From NCBI GenBank assembly GCA_025351345.1, contig JANXWB010000035.1, positions 1 through 35,204 on the forward strand: a DNA stretch of 35,204 nucleotides, given 5' to 3'. The DNA is from Synechococcales cyanobacterium GL140_1_metabat_312. Its GTDB lineage: Bacteria > Cyanobacteriota > Cyanobacteriia > Leptolyngbyales > Leptolyngbyaceae. Below are positions 1-11,757 of this stretch, in pieces. Numbering within the stretch: the stretch's first letter is position 1; every line of letters begins with the position of its first letter. The notes beneath the pieces were generated by a model that made no database searches, was not told the DNA's origin, and was given only the letters and a program-made list of their open reading frames with translations. Both the position numbers and the translations under genes were made by a program.

Positions 1-448
1 TAGCGTCAGGCATAAGATCCGTTAGAGCGATCGCAATGGCTCCGCTTCCAGTTCCTAAATCTACCCAATTACCCGTAGCTAATTCAGGTGATTTTGCAAT
101 TATTTCAGCGACTAGATCAATGATGCATTCTGTCTCTGGTCGGGGAATTAAGACCGCATCTGACACTATCAGATCAAACTGTCGCCATGGAGTACGACCG
201 ACTAAATATTGAACTGGAACATTGTTGTAAATGCGTTGGTGCCATTTCGCTTGTAGCGTTGCGATCGGCCATTCACATTGAATACACGATCGGGTTTTAT
301 AAGTCTCAAATTTCAAACTTAAACGGTCTAAATCAGTCACCCCTAAAAGCAACCAATCTAGTTCCGCTAAAGCAATTGAATGCACGATCGCAGCCTGTTT
401 TGCTTGGGCTAACCAGAGAACAAATTCAGGCACTGCGATCGGACTCAT
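1..448 (-). CDS. prmC: Release-factor glutamine methyltransferase PrmC (HemK), 5' part only
   Basis: PrmC N5-methylates the glutamine of the GGQ motif in peptide-chain release factors, using S-adenosylmethionine. Only the first 149 codons lie in the window; the C-terminal part, including the expected NPPY catalytic motif, is beyond the left edge. Visible are the N-terminal helical domain, the linker with VQYLVGRTPW, the family hallmark LIPRPETE, and the SAM-binding glycine motif DLGTGSGAIAIAL. The ATG at 448-446 is the only sensible start. It lies 19 bp downstream of the ilvC stop on the same strand, so the two are probably co-transcribed. The family call is firm; full length cannot be checked. 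Confidence 0.9.
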   Translation of the reverse strand, partial: MSPIAVPEFVLWLAQAKQAAIVHSIALAELDWLLLGVTDLDRLSLKFETYKTRSCIQCEWPIATLQAKWHQRIYNNVPVQYLVGRTPWRQFDLIVSDAVLIPRPETECIIDLVAEIIAKSPELATGNWVDLGTGSGAIAIALTDLMPDA

Positions 449-467
449 GGGTGAATAAGCTAGACGA

Positions 468-2914
<2,447 letters not shown>

Positions 2915-2980
2915 GGAAAGCTCTCCTAGGTCAGGATAAAGCGAGTTGAGATTAAATTCAGCGTTCCCTAGTTTCTCAGC

Positions 2981-3021
2981 ACAGGTTTCCCAGAACAGGT
3001 TTCCCGGTACAAGTTTCCAGA
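2981..3021. repeat. Tandem repeat, about 14 bp x 3
   Basis: Three adjoining units are seen: ACAGGTTTCCCAGA, ACAGGTTTCCCGGT and the degenerate ACAAGTTTCCAGA. They lie between the likely kinase start (2914) and nadC (3101). A 14-bp period is not a multiple of three, which argues against the stretch being coding in the leftward kinase frame. It may be part of the divergent promoter region. Confidence 0.7.
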
Positions 3022-3100
3022 ACAGAGTGTCCAAGACATTCACAGAACGGCAAATCACCACAATAATAGCTGGTATACAAGTCTACAGGCATAGTCTCCG

Positions 3101-3973
3101 ATGACATCGACATTTTTTCATGGCTTTTCCCTTCCCTCCAACTTGGTTTTAGATGTGTTGATTCAGCCCTGGCTTTTGGAGGATATTGGCCGGGGCGATC
3201 GAGTGACTCAAGCCTTGATGGTGAAGGGTTCGCAGAGAAATAGCGCCACTTGGATTGCGAAAGAAACTGGGATTGTTGCCGGATTGCCGATCGCAGCTCG
3301 GGTTTTCCAGCTTTTAGACTCAGACGTTGAATTTGAAGTCTGCGTAAAGGATGGCGATCGGGTTATGGCGGGCGAGATGGTTGCGAAGATTTCCGGGCCA
3401 TTTGAGGCGTTGCTGACGGGCGAGCGAGTGGCCTTGAATTTGGCGATGCGGTTGAGTGGAATTGCGACGGCGACGGAACGATTTGTGGCTCAACTTGAAG
3501 GCTTGAATACCCGATTTGCAGACACTCGAAAAACTACGCCAGGACACCGGATTCTGGAAAAATATGCGTCTCAGGTGGGCGGTGCAGTCAATCACCGGAT
3601 GGGTCTCGACGACTCCGCCATGATCAAAGACAATCATATTGCGGCGGCGGGCGGGATTGCCGAGGCGATCGCATTAGTCCGTGCCCAAATTCCCTATCCG
3701 TTGACGATTGAAGTGGAGACCGAAACGCTGAGCCAAGTTCAAGAAGCACTAGATCATGGGGCCGATATTATTATGTTGGACAATATGCCAATTTCAACCA
3801 TGCGTGAAGCGGTGACACTAATTCGACACTATGGCGATCGGATTTTAATTGAGGCTTCGGGGAATGTGAGTCTTGATAGTATTCGGGCGATCGCGGAAAC
3901 TGGGGTCAATATTATTTCTAGCAGTGTGCCCATGACTCGGAGTTCCTGGATGGACTTGAGTATGCGATTCTAG
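3101..3973 (+). CDS. nadC: Nicotinate-nucleotide pyrophosphorylase (quinolinate phosphoribosyltransferase)
   Basis: NadC joins quinolinate to PRPP and decarboxylates it to nicotinate mononucleotide, the entry point of de novo NAD synthesis. At 290 residues it has the normal length. The N-terminal open-faced sandwich domain carries GDRVTQAL and the glycine-rich GDRVMAGE region. The barrel domain carries the substrate-binding DTRKTTPG (141-148), NHR (164-166), KDNH (176-179), IMLDNM and EASGN motifs, ending SSSVPMTRSSWMDLSMRF as in bacterial homologues. No clear Shine-Dalgarno precedes the ATG. fumC follows 34 bp downstream on the same strand and may be co-transcribed. Confidence 0.96.
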   Translation: MTSTFFHGFSLPSNLVLDVLIQPWLLEDIGRGDRVTQALMVKGSQRNSATWIAKETGIVAGLPIAARVFQLLDSDVEFEVCVKDGDRVMAGEMVAKISGPFEALLTGERVALNLAMRLSGIATATERFVAQLEGLNTRFADTRKTTPGHRILEKYASQVGGAVNHRMGLDDSAMIKDNHIAAAGGIAEAIALVRAQIPYPLTIEVETETLSQVQEALDHGADIIMLDNMPISTMREAVTLIRHYGDRILIEASGNVSLDSIRAIAETGVNIISSSVPMTRSSWMDLSMRF

Positions 3974-4007
3974 TACAGCTTTGATCAAAATCTAACCCTA
4001 AAATTCT

Positions 4008-5420
4008 ATGAGTTATTCATCTGAAACCCCGATTGAAACACGCACTGAAACCGATAGTATGGGTGCGATCGAAGTCCGAAACGATCGGTATTGGGGCGCG
4101 CAGACTGAACGATCGTTGCGGTATTTTGCGATCGGGACGGATGTGATGCCGCCGGAGATGATCCGGGCCTTTGGGATATTGAAAAAGGCTGCGGCTATGG
4201 TGAATCGGGATCTGGGTAAATTGGATTGTGAAAAAGCGACGGTGTTAATTCAAGCGGCTGATGAGGTAGTTGCTGGAACACTAGATGATCATTTCCCGCT
4301 GAGCATTTGGCAAACGGGAAGCGGGACTCAGACGAATATGAATGCAAATGAGGTGATTTCAAACCGTGCGATCGCTCTTGTAAAGGGTAATCTCGGCAGC
4401 AAATCGCCTATTCATCCAAACGATCATGTCAATCTCTCTCAATCCTCGAATGATACATTCCCAACGGCGATGCACATTGCTGCTGTACAAGTAATTAACC
4501 AAAATCTGATTCCTGCATTACAAAAATTACGTAATTCGTTAGTGGTAAAAGAACAAGAATTCAATTCAATTATCAAGATTGGCCGGACCCATTTGATGGA
4601 TGCTGTGCCGTTAACCCTAGGCCAGGAATTTTCGGGATATGTCGCACAAATCGATCGGGCGTTAGTTCAAATTCAATCTACATTACCAGGACTTTATGAA
4701 CTTGCGATCGGGGGAACAGCCGTCGGGACTGGATTAAATACCCATCCTGAATTTGCCGATCGCGCTGCAAAGACTATTGCTGAATTAACGGGTTTACCAT
4801 TCATTACCGCACCGAATAAGTTTGCAGCACTGGCCGCCCATGATGCGATCGTGATGACGAGTGGTGCATTGAAAGCGACTGCTTGCGCGTTGATGAAGAT
4901 TGCCAATGATTTGCGCTGGATGGGTTCGGGTCCGCGTTGTGGATTGGGTGAACTGACACTTCCGGCGAATGAACCGGGTTCTTCAATTATGCCGGGGAAG
5001 GTGAATCCGACGCAGTGTGAGGCGATGACGATGGTTTGTGTGCAGGTGATGGGGAATGATGGTGCGATCGGATTTGCGGGGAGTCAGGGTAATTTTGAAC
5101 TGAATGTGTTCAAGCCTGTGATGATTCACAATTTGCTCCATTCGATTCGGCTGTTAAGTGATGCATCCAATTCATTTACGGATCATATGGTGGTGGGAAT
5201 TCAAGCGAATCCTGATAAAATTCAACATTTTTTGAATGATTCATTGATGTTGGTGACGGCATTAAATCCACATATTGGCTATGATAATGCGGCGAAGGTT
5301 GCGAAGCTGGCATTTGAGAATAATTCAACACTTAAGCAAGCTTGTGTAAGTCTGGGCTTATTGAGTTCTGAATCATTTGATGAGTTTGTTAAGCCAGAGA
5401 GAATGGTGGGTCCAGCTTAA
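4008..5420 (+). CDS. fumC: Fumarate hydratase class II
   Basis: This iron-independent fumarase interconverts fumarate and L-malate in the cyanobacterial TCA branch. The 470-residue protein has the fumarase/aspartase fold. It shows [18 protein letters not shown] near residue 105, the N..SSND segment, [10 protein letters not shown], and the superfamily signature [11 protein letters not shown] at 324-334. The [10 protein letters not shown] segment favours fumarase over aspartase, argininosuccinate lyase or adenylosuccinate lyase. It sits 34 bp after nadC with no obvious terminator between them. The start at 4008 lacks a strong ribosome site, but the N terminus matches homologues. Confidence 0.96.
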   Translation: MSYSSETPIETRTETDSMGAIEVRNDRYWGAQTERSLRYFAIGTDVMPPEMIRAFGILKKAAAMVNRDLGKLDCEKATVLIQAADEVVAGTLDDHFPLSIWQTGSGTQTNMNANEVISNRAIALVKGNLGSKSPIHPNDHVNLSQSSNDTFPTAMHIAAVQVINQNLIPALQKLRNSLVVKEQEFNSIIKIGRTHLMDAVPLTLGQEFSGYVAQIDRALVQIQSTLPGLYELAIGGTAVGTGLNTHPEFADRAAKTIAELTGLPFITAPNKFAALAAHDAIVMTSGALKATACALMKIANDLRWMGSGPRCGLGELTLPANEPGSSIMPGKVNPTQCEAMTMVCVQVMGNDGAIGFAGSQGNFELNVFKPVMIHNLLHSIRLLSDASNSFTDHMVVGIQANPDKIQHFLNDSLMLVTALNPHIGYDNAAKVAKLAFENNSTLKQACVSLGLLSSESFDEFVKPERMVGPA

Positions 5421-5724
5421 GATAGTTTCAGTCATATTTGTTTGGATAGATGTTTTGGGGGCAATTATCTAAGTAGTGATCGAGCACCCAACGTTCCTCA
5501 ATGTTTGACCCGATCGCCCGCTGCTATCATCAACTCCGGACGTTGCAGGGTCACCGCTAAAATCATCGTTCCTTGCAAAATTCCGATCGAATGAATGGCC
5601 AAGGGTTCTGCATCTGTGCGATCGCACAGATGGATGAATTAGATCAATTGTGTCTGTGTCTCTAAGTAATGACGCTTAGCCTTTCAGCAAAAGTGGCAAT
5701 TTCTAAATTGTCTCAAAATTTCAG
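5421..5724. other. Gene-free spacer between fumC and the barrel protein
   Basis: This 304-bp spacer has no intact gene. It holds a short leftward coding-like remnant (5498-5638, listed separately). No convincing terminator hairpin with a T-run was seen after fumC. Confidence 0.6.
5498..5638 (-). pseudogene. Possible remnant of a TetR-family regulator C terminus
   Basis: A 46-codon leftward frame, with a stop just before it and no start codon at its head, reads TDAEPLAIHSIGILQGTMIL and then AVTLQRPELMIAAGDRVKH before a stop. The pattern of a helix with LQGTMILA followed by a P-E-L turn resembles the end of the C-terminal ligand-binding domain of TetR-type repressors. No DNA-binding domain is present upstream: the next 90 bp contain stops and then the neighbouring gene. 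This is resemblance by eye only, and a chance open frame is possible. Confidence 0.3.
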
Positions 5725-6006
5725 TTATAAAGTACCAGACTCCAGTTCTTCGAGATAAATAAATTCAGGAGATTTCACCCCTGCCTTAGCTCGAATTTCG
5801 ACTAATTCTGGAGATTCAAAAAATAATCTTGCTGCTGCGATCGAAGTCCAGGCAGAAAAATGTACGATTTGGTTCGGACGATTTTCGTATTGGAGAAGTT
5901 GATAGGAGAGTTCCCCCGCTGTGCGTCTGAGTCCGAGGGCTTGGTCAAATATTACTTTCCAGGCCGCATAATTTTCGACTTCGTGGATAATTAGAACGTA
6001 AGGCAT
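5725..6006 (-). CDS. Small dimeric alpha/beta-barrel (antibiotic biosynthesis monooxygenase-like) protein
   Basis: The 93-residue protein begins MPYVLIIHEVENYAAWK, followed by a repeat-like W..F motif (HFSAWTSIAAARLFFESPE) and ends PEFIYLEELESGTL. This beta-alpha-beta-beta arrangement with conserved aromatic residues is typical of ABM/cyclase-like ferredoxin-fold proteins, which act as homodimers. Similar short proteins occur in many cyanobacteria without a defined substrate. It lies 107 bp from the SbcC-like gene and next to a possible TetR remnant, which might once have controlled it. Function is unknown; the fold assignment is moderately confident. Confidence 0.75.
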   Translation of the reverse strand: MPYVLIIHEVENYAAWKVIFDQALGLRRTAGELSYQLLQYENRPNQIVHFSAWTSIAAARLFFESPELVEIRAKAGVKSPEFIYLEELESGTL

Positions 6007-6113
6007 AGTGAGCTGAGACTTAGGAGTGACTGGGTTGAGAAGCGGTTTGATCTTAAATCTAAGAGCGCGATCAACGCAACTCCCAAACAGTACAAAATCA
6101 ATAATTTTAGGGA

Positions 6114-8870
6114 CTATTCGCGAGTCACAACAATCACATTTTCAGTGACTTGTTCAAAGGTATCATCGTGACTAATTACAAAAAGCTGGCGGAAGGTTTT
6201 GATATTTGAAATTGCTTCAGCCAGCTTAATTCTACGGGGACGATCCATGTTGGTAGTCGGCTCATCAAAGAAGGCTACATTCAAATCAGCCAAAACCTTC
6301 AACAATGCCAACCGTACCGCAAGCGCTGCACACATTTGTTCGCCGCCTGAAAGATTCACAAAACGCCGATCGTTCGCCCCTTCCCGTACCCGAATTTCAT
6401 ACTCTCGTGTCCAATCTAAAGCAACATTTGGGCGGTTTAGCAATTCGCGGAAGAGTTTATCGGCTTCATGAGCGATCGTCTGAACATAGCGTTCTGTAAT
6501 ACGGGGTCCAGCTTCTTTGAAGGCTTTGCGGGCAAACTTAATGAAGCGATCGGTTCGTTGGTGTTGTTTCAGTTTAGTTTGAGCAGCTTTGAGTTTAATT
6601 TGAATGGCTTCGAGTTTTTGAATTTGGCCGTCATATTCAATCAAAAACTGCTGCTTCATCGGCAATTGTGTACTGAGTGTTGTTTGTTGAGTTTGAGCTT
6701 CAAGCAATGATGACTGAAGCATTTCAATGGTTTGGGGATCGAGTTCAGTGGAGAACTTATCCTGTTGGACTTGGAGGGCTTCTAGCGTTTCAGTCTGGGT
6801 TTCAAGTTTGGTTTCAAGCTCATCGCGCTGCGGTTTAAGTTCCCGCTGTCGATTTGCTGTATTTCGATGCTTTAAATAGAGTTCATAGTCAGTTTGATTT
6901 AGCTCTTTCAATGTTTGATGAGTTATGATTTTTTCTGGCAAGTCTGAGAAATTTTCTAGATCCCGATCGATTTGTACAAGCGTTCTAGTTGTTATAGAAA
7001 GTGCAGAATGAATCCCTTGTTGTTGTTGGATTAGACGGCTACGATTTTGTAATTCTTGAAGTAACAATCGACTACGACCTCGCGGATCATTTAGTTCACG
7101 GAGTTCTATTGAAACTTCGGAAAGCTGTTGCTGAAGTGCAGGTTCTTCAGACAAATGCTGTTGAATTTCAGTAAGGTGGTTACGAACTTCAACGATTTCG
7201 GCATCAATTGTTTTACCTTCTTGAAGTTTAGCCTCGCGCGTCAGGTATTGCGCTTGTTGTTGTCGAACAGTACGAATTTGGGTTTGAATTTGATTGATTT
7301 GTTGTTGAAGCCGTTGGGCATCTACTTGTTGAGAAAGGTCCGTCAGAATGGCTTCGAGGGATGTGAGTAATTCAGTTTGAAGAGTTTTACCTTGAATAAC
7401 GATCGCTTGGATTTGGACAAGAGCATTTTGCTGAACGGGATATGCAATAGCAAGTTGCGAGAGAAGTTCGGTGGCTATTTGAATTTGTTCGGTTTGAATT
7501 GATTTACGATCGATCGCAGTGGTAAAAATTAATCGTAAATCGGTTTCAAATTGCTTAGCGACAGTAACCCGACTAAGCTGTTGTTGATAGCGCTGCTGCT
7601 GGTCTTCGAGATCGGGAAGTGCCTGAACCGCTGCCGCTAGACTATTGAGCCGATCGAGTTCTTGATGAAGTTGGCTTTGACGGAGTTTGAGTTGTTGCAA
7701 TCGTTTTTCATCGCGTGCGATCGCTTGTCGCCAAGTTTGACAGGTTTGAAGTTGTTCACGAAATTTACGATCGCGCTGTTCAATTTGTTCTTGATGCGCT
7801 ATTTGGGGTTTGAGCTGTTCGAGAGCAATTTCAGATTGATTTAGGCGTTCTATTTGTTCAGTCAAGACCGCAAGTTGAGATTGTTGATGACTTGTATTTT
7901 GAATTAAAGTTTGTTTTTGATGAAAAAGCCGCTGTTGTTGCGATCGTTCTTTTTCCAATTCTTTCAATGATTCCTCGGCGGCCTGAAATGCACCATAAGC
8001 CTCTCGACGACTGACACAAATATCGTAGGATTCTTGGGCGATCGTAAGTTCATGATCAAGTTCAATAAGTCGAGATTTTTGGGCTTGAAGTTGAACTTGA
8101 GTCCGATCGATTTGGGTCTGAAGACTCCGCTGGGCTTGGATTTGCTGTCCAAGACGTTGTTGTTCTGTTTGAAGTGTGACAAGCTGGATTTTCCATTGTT
8201 GCAAACTAGTTTGCAAGGTTGCAATTTCTGCAATTAAATCCGATCGCTTTTGTGATAGTACCTCCCAATCCTTCAAAGTTTCTTCGTGTTGTTCTATTTC
8301 ACGAGTAATACGATCGCTTTCTACTTTAGAGAACTTCTCTAGTGTGGCAAGTTCTTTCCAAGTTTTTTGGTATTCCTCAACTTTTAAAACCTTGTCGAAT
8401 ACTGCTTTACGTTTACTTGCTTCCAACAAAAAGTCTGCCGTAAACATCCCTTGGGGAACGCCTATGGTACTGCTAAATAAATCAGCTAAATCAGTTCCCG
8501 GCGACAGTCCTAGGTGTTGACGTAACCATGGCAGAACTTCGTCTTTAATTCGAGTGTAGGGAAGAGTTTCACCAATTTGAGGATCATAAATACTATAGCC
8601 ACTACGTGTACAACGCTTGATTCGATAGGTTCGCTGGTCTCGGCTGGAAATCATTTGAACTTGAACTTGTGCGGAGGCCGATCCATTACGGATTAGTTCT
8701 TCAACTTTATAATCACCTTTATGATCAAACAAAACCCAGGCGATCGCTTCTAAGATACTAGTCTTCCCAGCCCCGTTTTCACCACAAATCGCATTTGTTC
8801 CGGGCTGAAATGTAAAGCAACGATCGGTATGGGCTTTAAAATTGGTGAGCGTAACCGACAAAATTTCCAT
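6114..8870 (-). CDS. SbcC/Rad50-like SMC-family ATPase
   Basis: This 918-residue protein has the split ABC-ATPase plan of Rad50/SbcC DNA-repair ATPases. The N-terminal lobe has Walker A GENGAGKT (30-37) and a Q-loop region. A very long Gln/Leu-rich coiled coil fills roughly residues 170-770. The C-terminal lobe has signature LSGGEQM, Walker B VAFFDEPTTNMD and the switch SHD. No CxxC zinc hook is visible in the coiled coil, where only isolated cysteines occur, and no sbcD/mre11 nuclease gene adjoins. The ATG at 8870 has GGGAG eight bases upstream. A role in processing DNA ends is inferred from the family; the nuclease partner must be encoded elsewhere if it exists. Confidence 0.88.
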   Translation of the reverse strand: MEILSVTLTNFKAHTDRCFTFQPGTNAICGENGAGKTSILEAIAWVLFDHKGDYKVEELIRNGSASAQVQVQMISSRDQRTYRIKRCTRSGYSIYDPQIGETLPYTRIKDEVLPWLRQHLGLSPGTDLADLFSSTIGVPQGMFTADFLLEASKRKAVFDKVLKVEEYQKTWKELATLEKFSKVESDRITREIEQHEETLKDWEVLSQKRSDLIAEIATLQTSLQQWKIQLVTLQTEQQRLGQQIQAQRSLQTQIDRTQVQLQAQKSRLIELDHELTIAQESYDICVSRREAYGAFQAAEESLKELEKERSQQQRLFHQKQTLIQNTSHQQSQLAVLTEQIERLNQSEIALEQLKPQIAHQEQIEQRDRKFREQLQTCQTWRQAIARDEKRLQQLKLRQSQLHQELDRLNSLAAAVQALPDLEDQQQRYQQQLSRVTVAKQFETDLRLIFTTAIDRKSIQTEQIQIATELLSQLAIAYPVQQNALVQIQAIVIQGKTLQTELLTSLEAILTDLSQQVDAQRLQQQINQIQTQIRTVRQQQAQYLTREAKLQEGKTIDAEIVEVRNHLTEIQQHLSEEPALQQQLSEVSIELRELNDPRGRSRLLLQELQNRSRLIQQQQGIHSALSITTRTLVQIDRDLENFSDLPEKIITHQTLKELNQTDYELYLKHRNTANRQRELKPQRDELETKLETQTETLEALQVQQDKFSTELDPQTIEMLQSSLLEAQTQQTTLSTQLPMKQQFLIEYDGQIQKLEAIQIKLKAAQTKLKQHQRTDRFIKFARKAFKEAGPRITERYVQTIAHEADKLFRELLNRPNVALDWTREYEIRVREGANDRRFVNLSGGEQMCAALAVRLALLKVLADLNVAFFDEPTTNMDRPRRIKLAEAISNIKTFRQLFVISHDDTFEQVTENVIVVTRE

Positions 8871-9041
8871 GCAATCACTCCCAATGCTGATGCTCCCAAG
8901 ACTGGGATTTATTGCTCTACAACCAGAACAATTGTACGCTTATTTATATCAAAACATACCGCACTAATCGCCGAATTTCTAATAGATCTCACTAAAAAAC
9001 TACTCTGAATAACTTAAGCAAGGCCATAAAATTATCATTTT

Positions 9042-9794
9042 CTACAGAATTTGAGAGAGAAAAAGCTTCGATCGCGCCTCCTTGGGTTGGGTAAAAAACT
9101 CGGCAGGGGTTGTGTCTTCAATCACTTGTCCAGCGTCCATAAAGATGACCCGATCGGCAACTTCTCTCGCAAACCCAACTTCATGGGTCACAACCAGCAT
9201 GGTCATACCCGATTTCGCCAGCGATCGCATCACGTCCAGCACTTCGCGAACCATTTCTGGGTCAAGTGATGAGGTCGGTTCGTCGAACAACATAATTTTA
9301 GGTTCCATGGCCAGGGCACGGGCAATCGCGACGCGCTGTTGTTGACCGCCAGACAGTTTGCCCGGATACTTTTGAGCCTGTTCTAAAATACCGACCCGAT
9401 CGAGAAGTCGTAGTGCGATTTCATTGGCTTGAGTTTTAGTGAATTTTCGCACTTGAATAGGAGCGAGCGTTATGTTTTCCAACACTGTCAAATGTGGAAA
9501 AAGATTAAATTGTTGAAAAACCATCCCAACATTCTGACGAATTTGATCAATGTTTTGAATATCTTCAGTCAGTGGAATACCATCAATCGTGATACGTCCT
9601 TCCTGATAAGGCTCCAGCGCATTAAAGGTCCGAATAAATGTGGATTTACCAGAACCAGAGGGTCCCATAATCACGACCACTTCTCCAGCCTTCACCTGCA
9701 AATTTGCGTTGCGTAATACTTGAAATTTTCCAAACCATTTACTGACATCATTAGCAATCAGAATAGGCGTTTCAGTTTTAATAGTATTAATCAT
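9042..9794 (-). CDS. Polar amino-acid ABC transporter ATP-binding protein (GlnQ/AapP/BgtA-like)
   Basis: This 250-residue cytoplasmic ATPase powers amino-acid import with the two permeases upstream. Motifs are Walker [10 protein letters not shown] (44-52), Q-loop QQFNLFPH, signature LSGGQ (147-151), Walker [13 protein letters not shown], and the switch His in THEVGFARE (204). The sequence is of the GlnQ/HisP/AapP polar-amino-acid class, not the branched-chain class. Its ATG overlaps the stop of the permease before it by four bases (ATGA), a sign of translational coupling. In heterocystous cyanobacteria the equivalent ATPase, BgtA, serves several systems; whether that holds here cannot be seen. 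Confidence 0.93.
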   Translation of the reverse strand: MINTIKTETPILIANDVSKWFGKFQVLRNANLQVKAGEVVVIMGPSGSGKSTFIRTFNALEPYQEGRITIDGIPLTEDIQNIDQIRQNVGMVFQQFNLFPHLTVLENITLAPIQVRKFTKTQANEIALRLLDRVGILEQAQKYPGKLSGGQQQRVAIARALAMEPKIMLFDEPTSSLDPEMVREVLDVMRSLAKSGMTMLVVTHEVGFAREVADRVIFMDAGQVIEDTTPAEFFTQPKEARSKLFLSQIL

Positions 9795-10777
9795 GACGAT
9801 CGCACCTCTAACCGTTTACTAAATTGAGATAACCCAAAACAAAACATCCAATAAATTAACCCAATAAACAAATACACCTCTCCATTGCGCCCAAGGAACT
9901 GCGGCTGTGAAAGAATAGATCGGGCAATCCCGGTTAATTCAAACAACGCAAACAAGGCGAGAAGTGAGGTGTCTTTGAAAAGTGAAATGAACTGTCCCAC
10001 GATCGCCGGAGTTACTAATCTTAATGCTTGAGGGAGTATGATAAATCTCAGGGTTTGAATTGAGTTTAACCCTAACGATCTCGCCGCTTCTGATTGTCCA
10101 GAAGGCAATGATTGAAGGCCCGATCGAATATTTTCAGCGAGATAGGCGGCATTGAAAAATGTTAACCCTAAGATTGCCCGCAGCAGCCGATCGAGCCGAA
10201 ACGGAACGACCAATGGCAACATCACCTGTGCCATAAATAATATGCCAATTAATGGTAATCCCCGCACTAATTCAATATAGATTGTCGAAATTCCACGAAT
10301 GACAGGTAATTCACTGCGTCGTCCCAATGCTAACAACAATCCCAAGGGGAAGGCTAATGCTGTACTAATGGCGGCAGCAAACAGCGTTAAAAATAATCCA
10401 CCCCACAAACTCGATCGGATTAATGGCAATCCAAATCCACCATTTGCCAACCATGCGATCGTCCCCAATCCTACAGGGATTAATACAAAATTCCAGGCTT
10501 GCGATCGGCGGACGACCAATGTACTTGCGATCAAAATGGGGATAGTTACGATTGCTCCCATACGCCACAATTGAGTTTCAGGGAAACGTCCCACCAAAAA
10601 CAATCGCAAATTTTCACTAATGACCGTCCATTCAGATTGACCCAGCCACGAGAAAAGAGACGATGAAATACTCCAGAGAATCCATACGCATAGAATAGTA
10701 AGAACTGCATTGTAGGGTGTATTGAATAGATTCTTTTGAACCCAACGCACAGGTTTTATAGTTGTTTTTGCATTCAT
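9791..10777 (-). CDS. Amino-acid ABC transporter permease (AapM/BztC/NatH-like)
   Basis: A 328-residue inner-membrane protein with about seven or eight hydrophobic segments. The last 200 residues form the His/Glu/Gln/Arg-type permease domain with the EAA loop [19 protein letters not shown], which docks on the ATPase. The extended N-terminal part, with extra membrane spans and a periplasmic loop, is typical of the AapM/BztC member of acidic/neutral amino-acid importers. It overlaps the genes on both sides by four bases (ATGA), giving a tight three-gene operon. The substrate cannot be read from the sequence; related NatGH-type systems take acidic and neutral amino acids. Confidence 0.9.
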   Translation of the reverse strand: MNAKTTIKPVRWVQKNLFNTPYNAVLTILCVWILWSISSSLFSWLGQSEWTVISENLRLFLVGRFPETQLWRMGAIVTIPILIASTLVVRRSQAWNFVLIPVGLGTIAWLANGGFGLPLIRSSLWGGLFLTLFAAAISTALAFPLGLLLALGRRSELPVIRGISTIYIELVRGLPLIGILFMAQVMLPLVVPFRLDRLLRAILGLTFFNAAYLAENIRSGLQSLPSGQSEAARSLGLNSIQTLRFIILPQALRLVTPAIVGQFISLFKDTSLLALFALFELTGIARSILSQPQFLGRNGEVYLFIGLIYWMFCFGLSQFSKRLEVRSS

Positions 10778-11685
10778 CGTGAACTCCGCTGCATTCGACT
10801 ATTGTAGGCATTGAGCAGCCCCGCTATGGTTAGACTCACGGCCAAATAGGTAATACTAATCAAAATCATCATTTCCACGGCTCGGCCTGTTTGGTTAAAT
10901 GTGGTAGATGATATGGCATAGAGATCAGGATAACCAATGGCGATCGCTAGACTTGAGTTTTTCGCGAGATTTAAATATTGATTTGCTAAGGATGGAATCA
11001 TAATTCGTAATGCTTGTGGAAAAATTACTCGACGCAATGTCACCCCAGACGATAAGCCTAATGCCCGCGCTGCTTCCGACTGACCCCGATCGACACCTTT
11101 AATGCTACCTCGAACGATTTCAGCAATGAAGGTTCCAGTATAAAATGTTAGTCCGGCAAACAATGACGAAAATTCTGGTGACAGTGCTAAACCCAATAGA
11201 TTGATACCCGATCGGCTAATTTGAATAAATCCGAAGAAAATTGGATTGTCAGCTTTTGGTAAGGCTAAAAAGACAACAAAATACCAAAATAATAACTGCA
11301 ATAATAACGGTAAATTTCGTAGAGCTTCTACATAGACCTTTGCCATTTGCCGCACTAACCAATTATCTGAAAGCCTCGCGATACCTGCGACTACACCAAT
11401 AATTGTCGCAGCAATCAGACTACTAAAAATCACTTTCAGGGAATTCAGAAATCCGACCAAAAGTACTCGACTGTAAGGCTGACTTGGATCGTAGGAAATA
11501 ACCGACTCCGCCACACTAAATCCAGCTTGAGAATCCAAAAATTTGAATCCTAGTCGAAGGCCCAAACGTTTTAAACTTTGATCCAAATTATGACCAAACA
11601 ACACCAACAGACCTACCACGATCGCCAATACGATCGCCTGTCCTACCCATTCTAAGTTCTTTTTCCGTCGCCAGATTGCAGTCAT
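10774..11685 (-). CDS. Amino-acid ABC transporter permease (AapQ/BztB/NatG-like)
   Basis: A 303-residue membrane permease, first gene of the three-gene import operon. It has an N-terminal membrane span after a basic segment (RRKKNLEW), a periplasmic region, and a C-terminal permease domain with the EAA loop SEAARALGLSSGVTLRRVIF and the downstream AKNSSLAIAIGYPDLY segment. The ATG at 11685 is chosen; a GTG nine bases upstream is also possible and neither has a clear ribosome site. In AapJQMP- and NatFGH-type operons a periplasmic binding-protein gene normally precedes this one. Here the next gene upstream is a divergent glycosyltransferase. Confidence 0.89.
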   Translation of the reverse strand: MTAIWRRKKNLEWVGQAIVLAIVVGLLVLFGHNLDQSLKRLGLRLGFKFLDSQAGFSVAESVISYDPSQPYSRVLLVGFLNSLKVIFSSLIAATIIGVVAGIARLSDNWLVRQMAKVYVEALRNLPLLLQLLFWYFVVFLALPKADNPIFFGFIQISRSGINLLGLALSPEFSSLFAGLTFYTGTFIAEIVRGSIKGVDRGQSEAARALGLSSGVTLRRVIFPQALRIMIPSLANQYLNLAKNSSLAIAIGYPDLYAISSTTFNQTGRAVEMMILISITYLAVSLTIAGLLNAYNSRMQRSSR

Positions 11686-11757
11686 GACTGACACTATTTA
11701 ATATCAACTCGTAACCCATATCAGCTTAGTATGATTTAGGTCCTTTGATTCAGCGCT

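Noticed and set aside
6049-6081. TTGATC and GATCAA arms after the SbcC-like gene, considered as a terminator.
   Set aside because: The 6-bp arms are built from the common GATC core and no T-run follows on either strand.
8034-8520. Several rightward open frames within the coiled-coil part of the SbcC-like gene.
   Set aside because: They mirror the Gln/Leu-rich repeats of the real gene on the other strand and lack ribosome sites.
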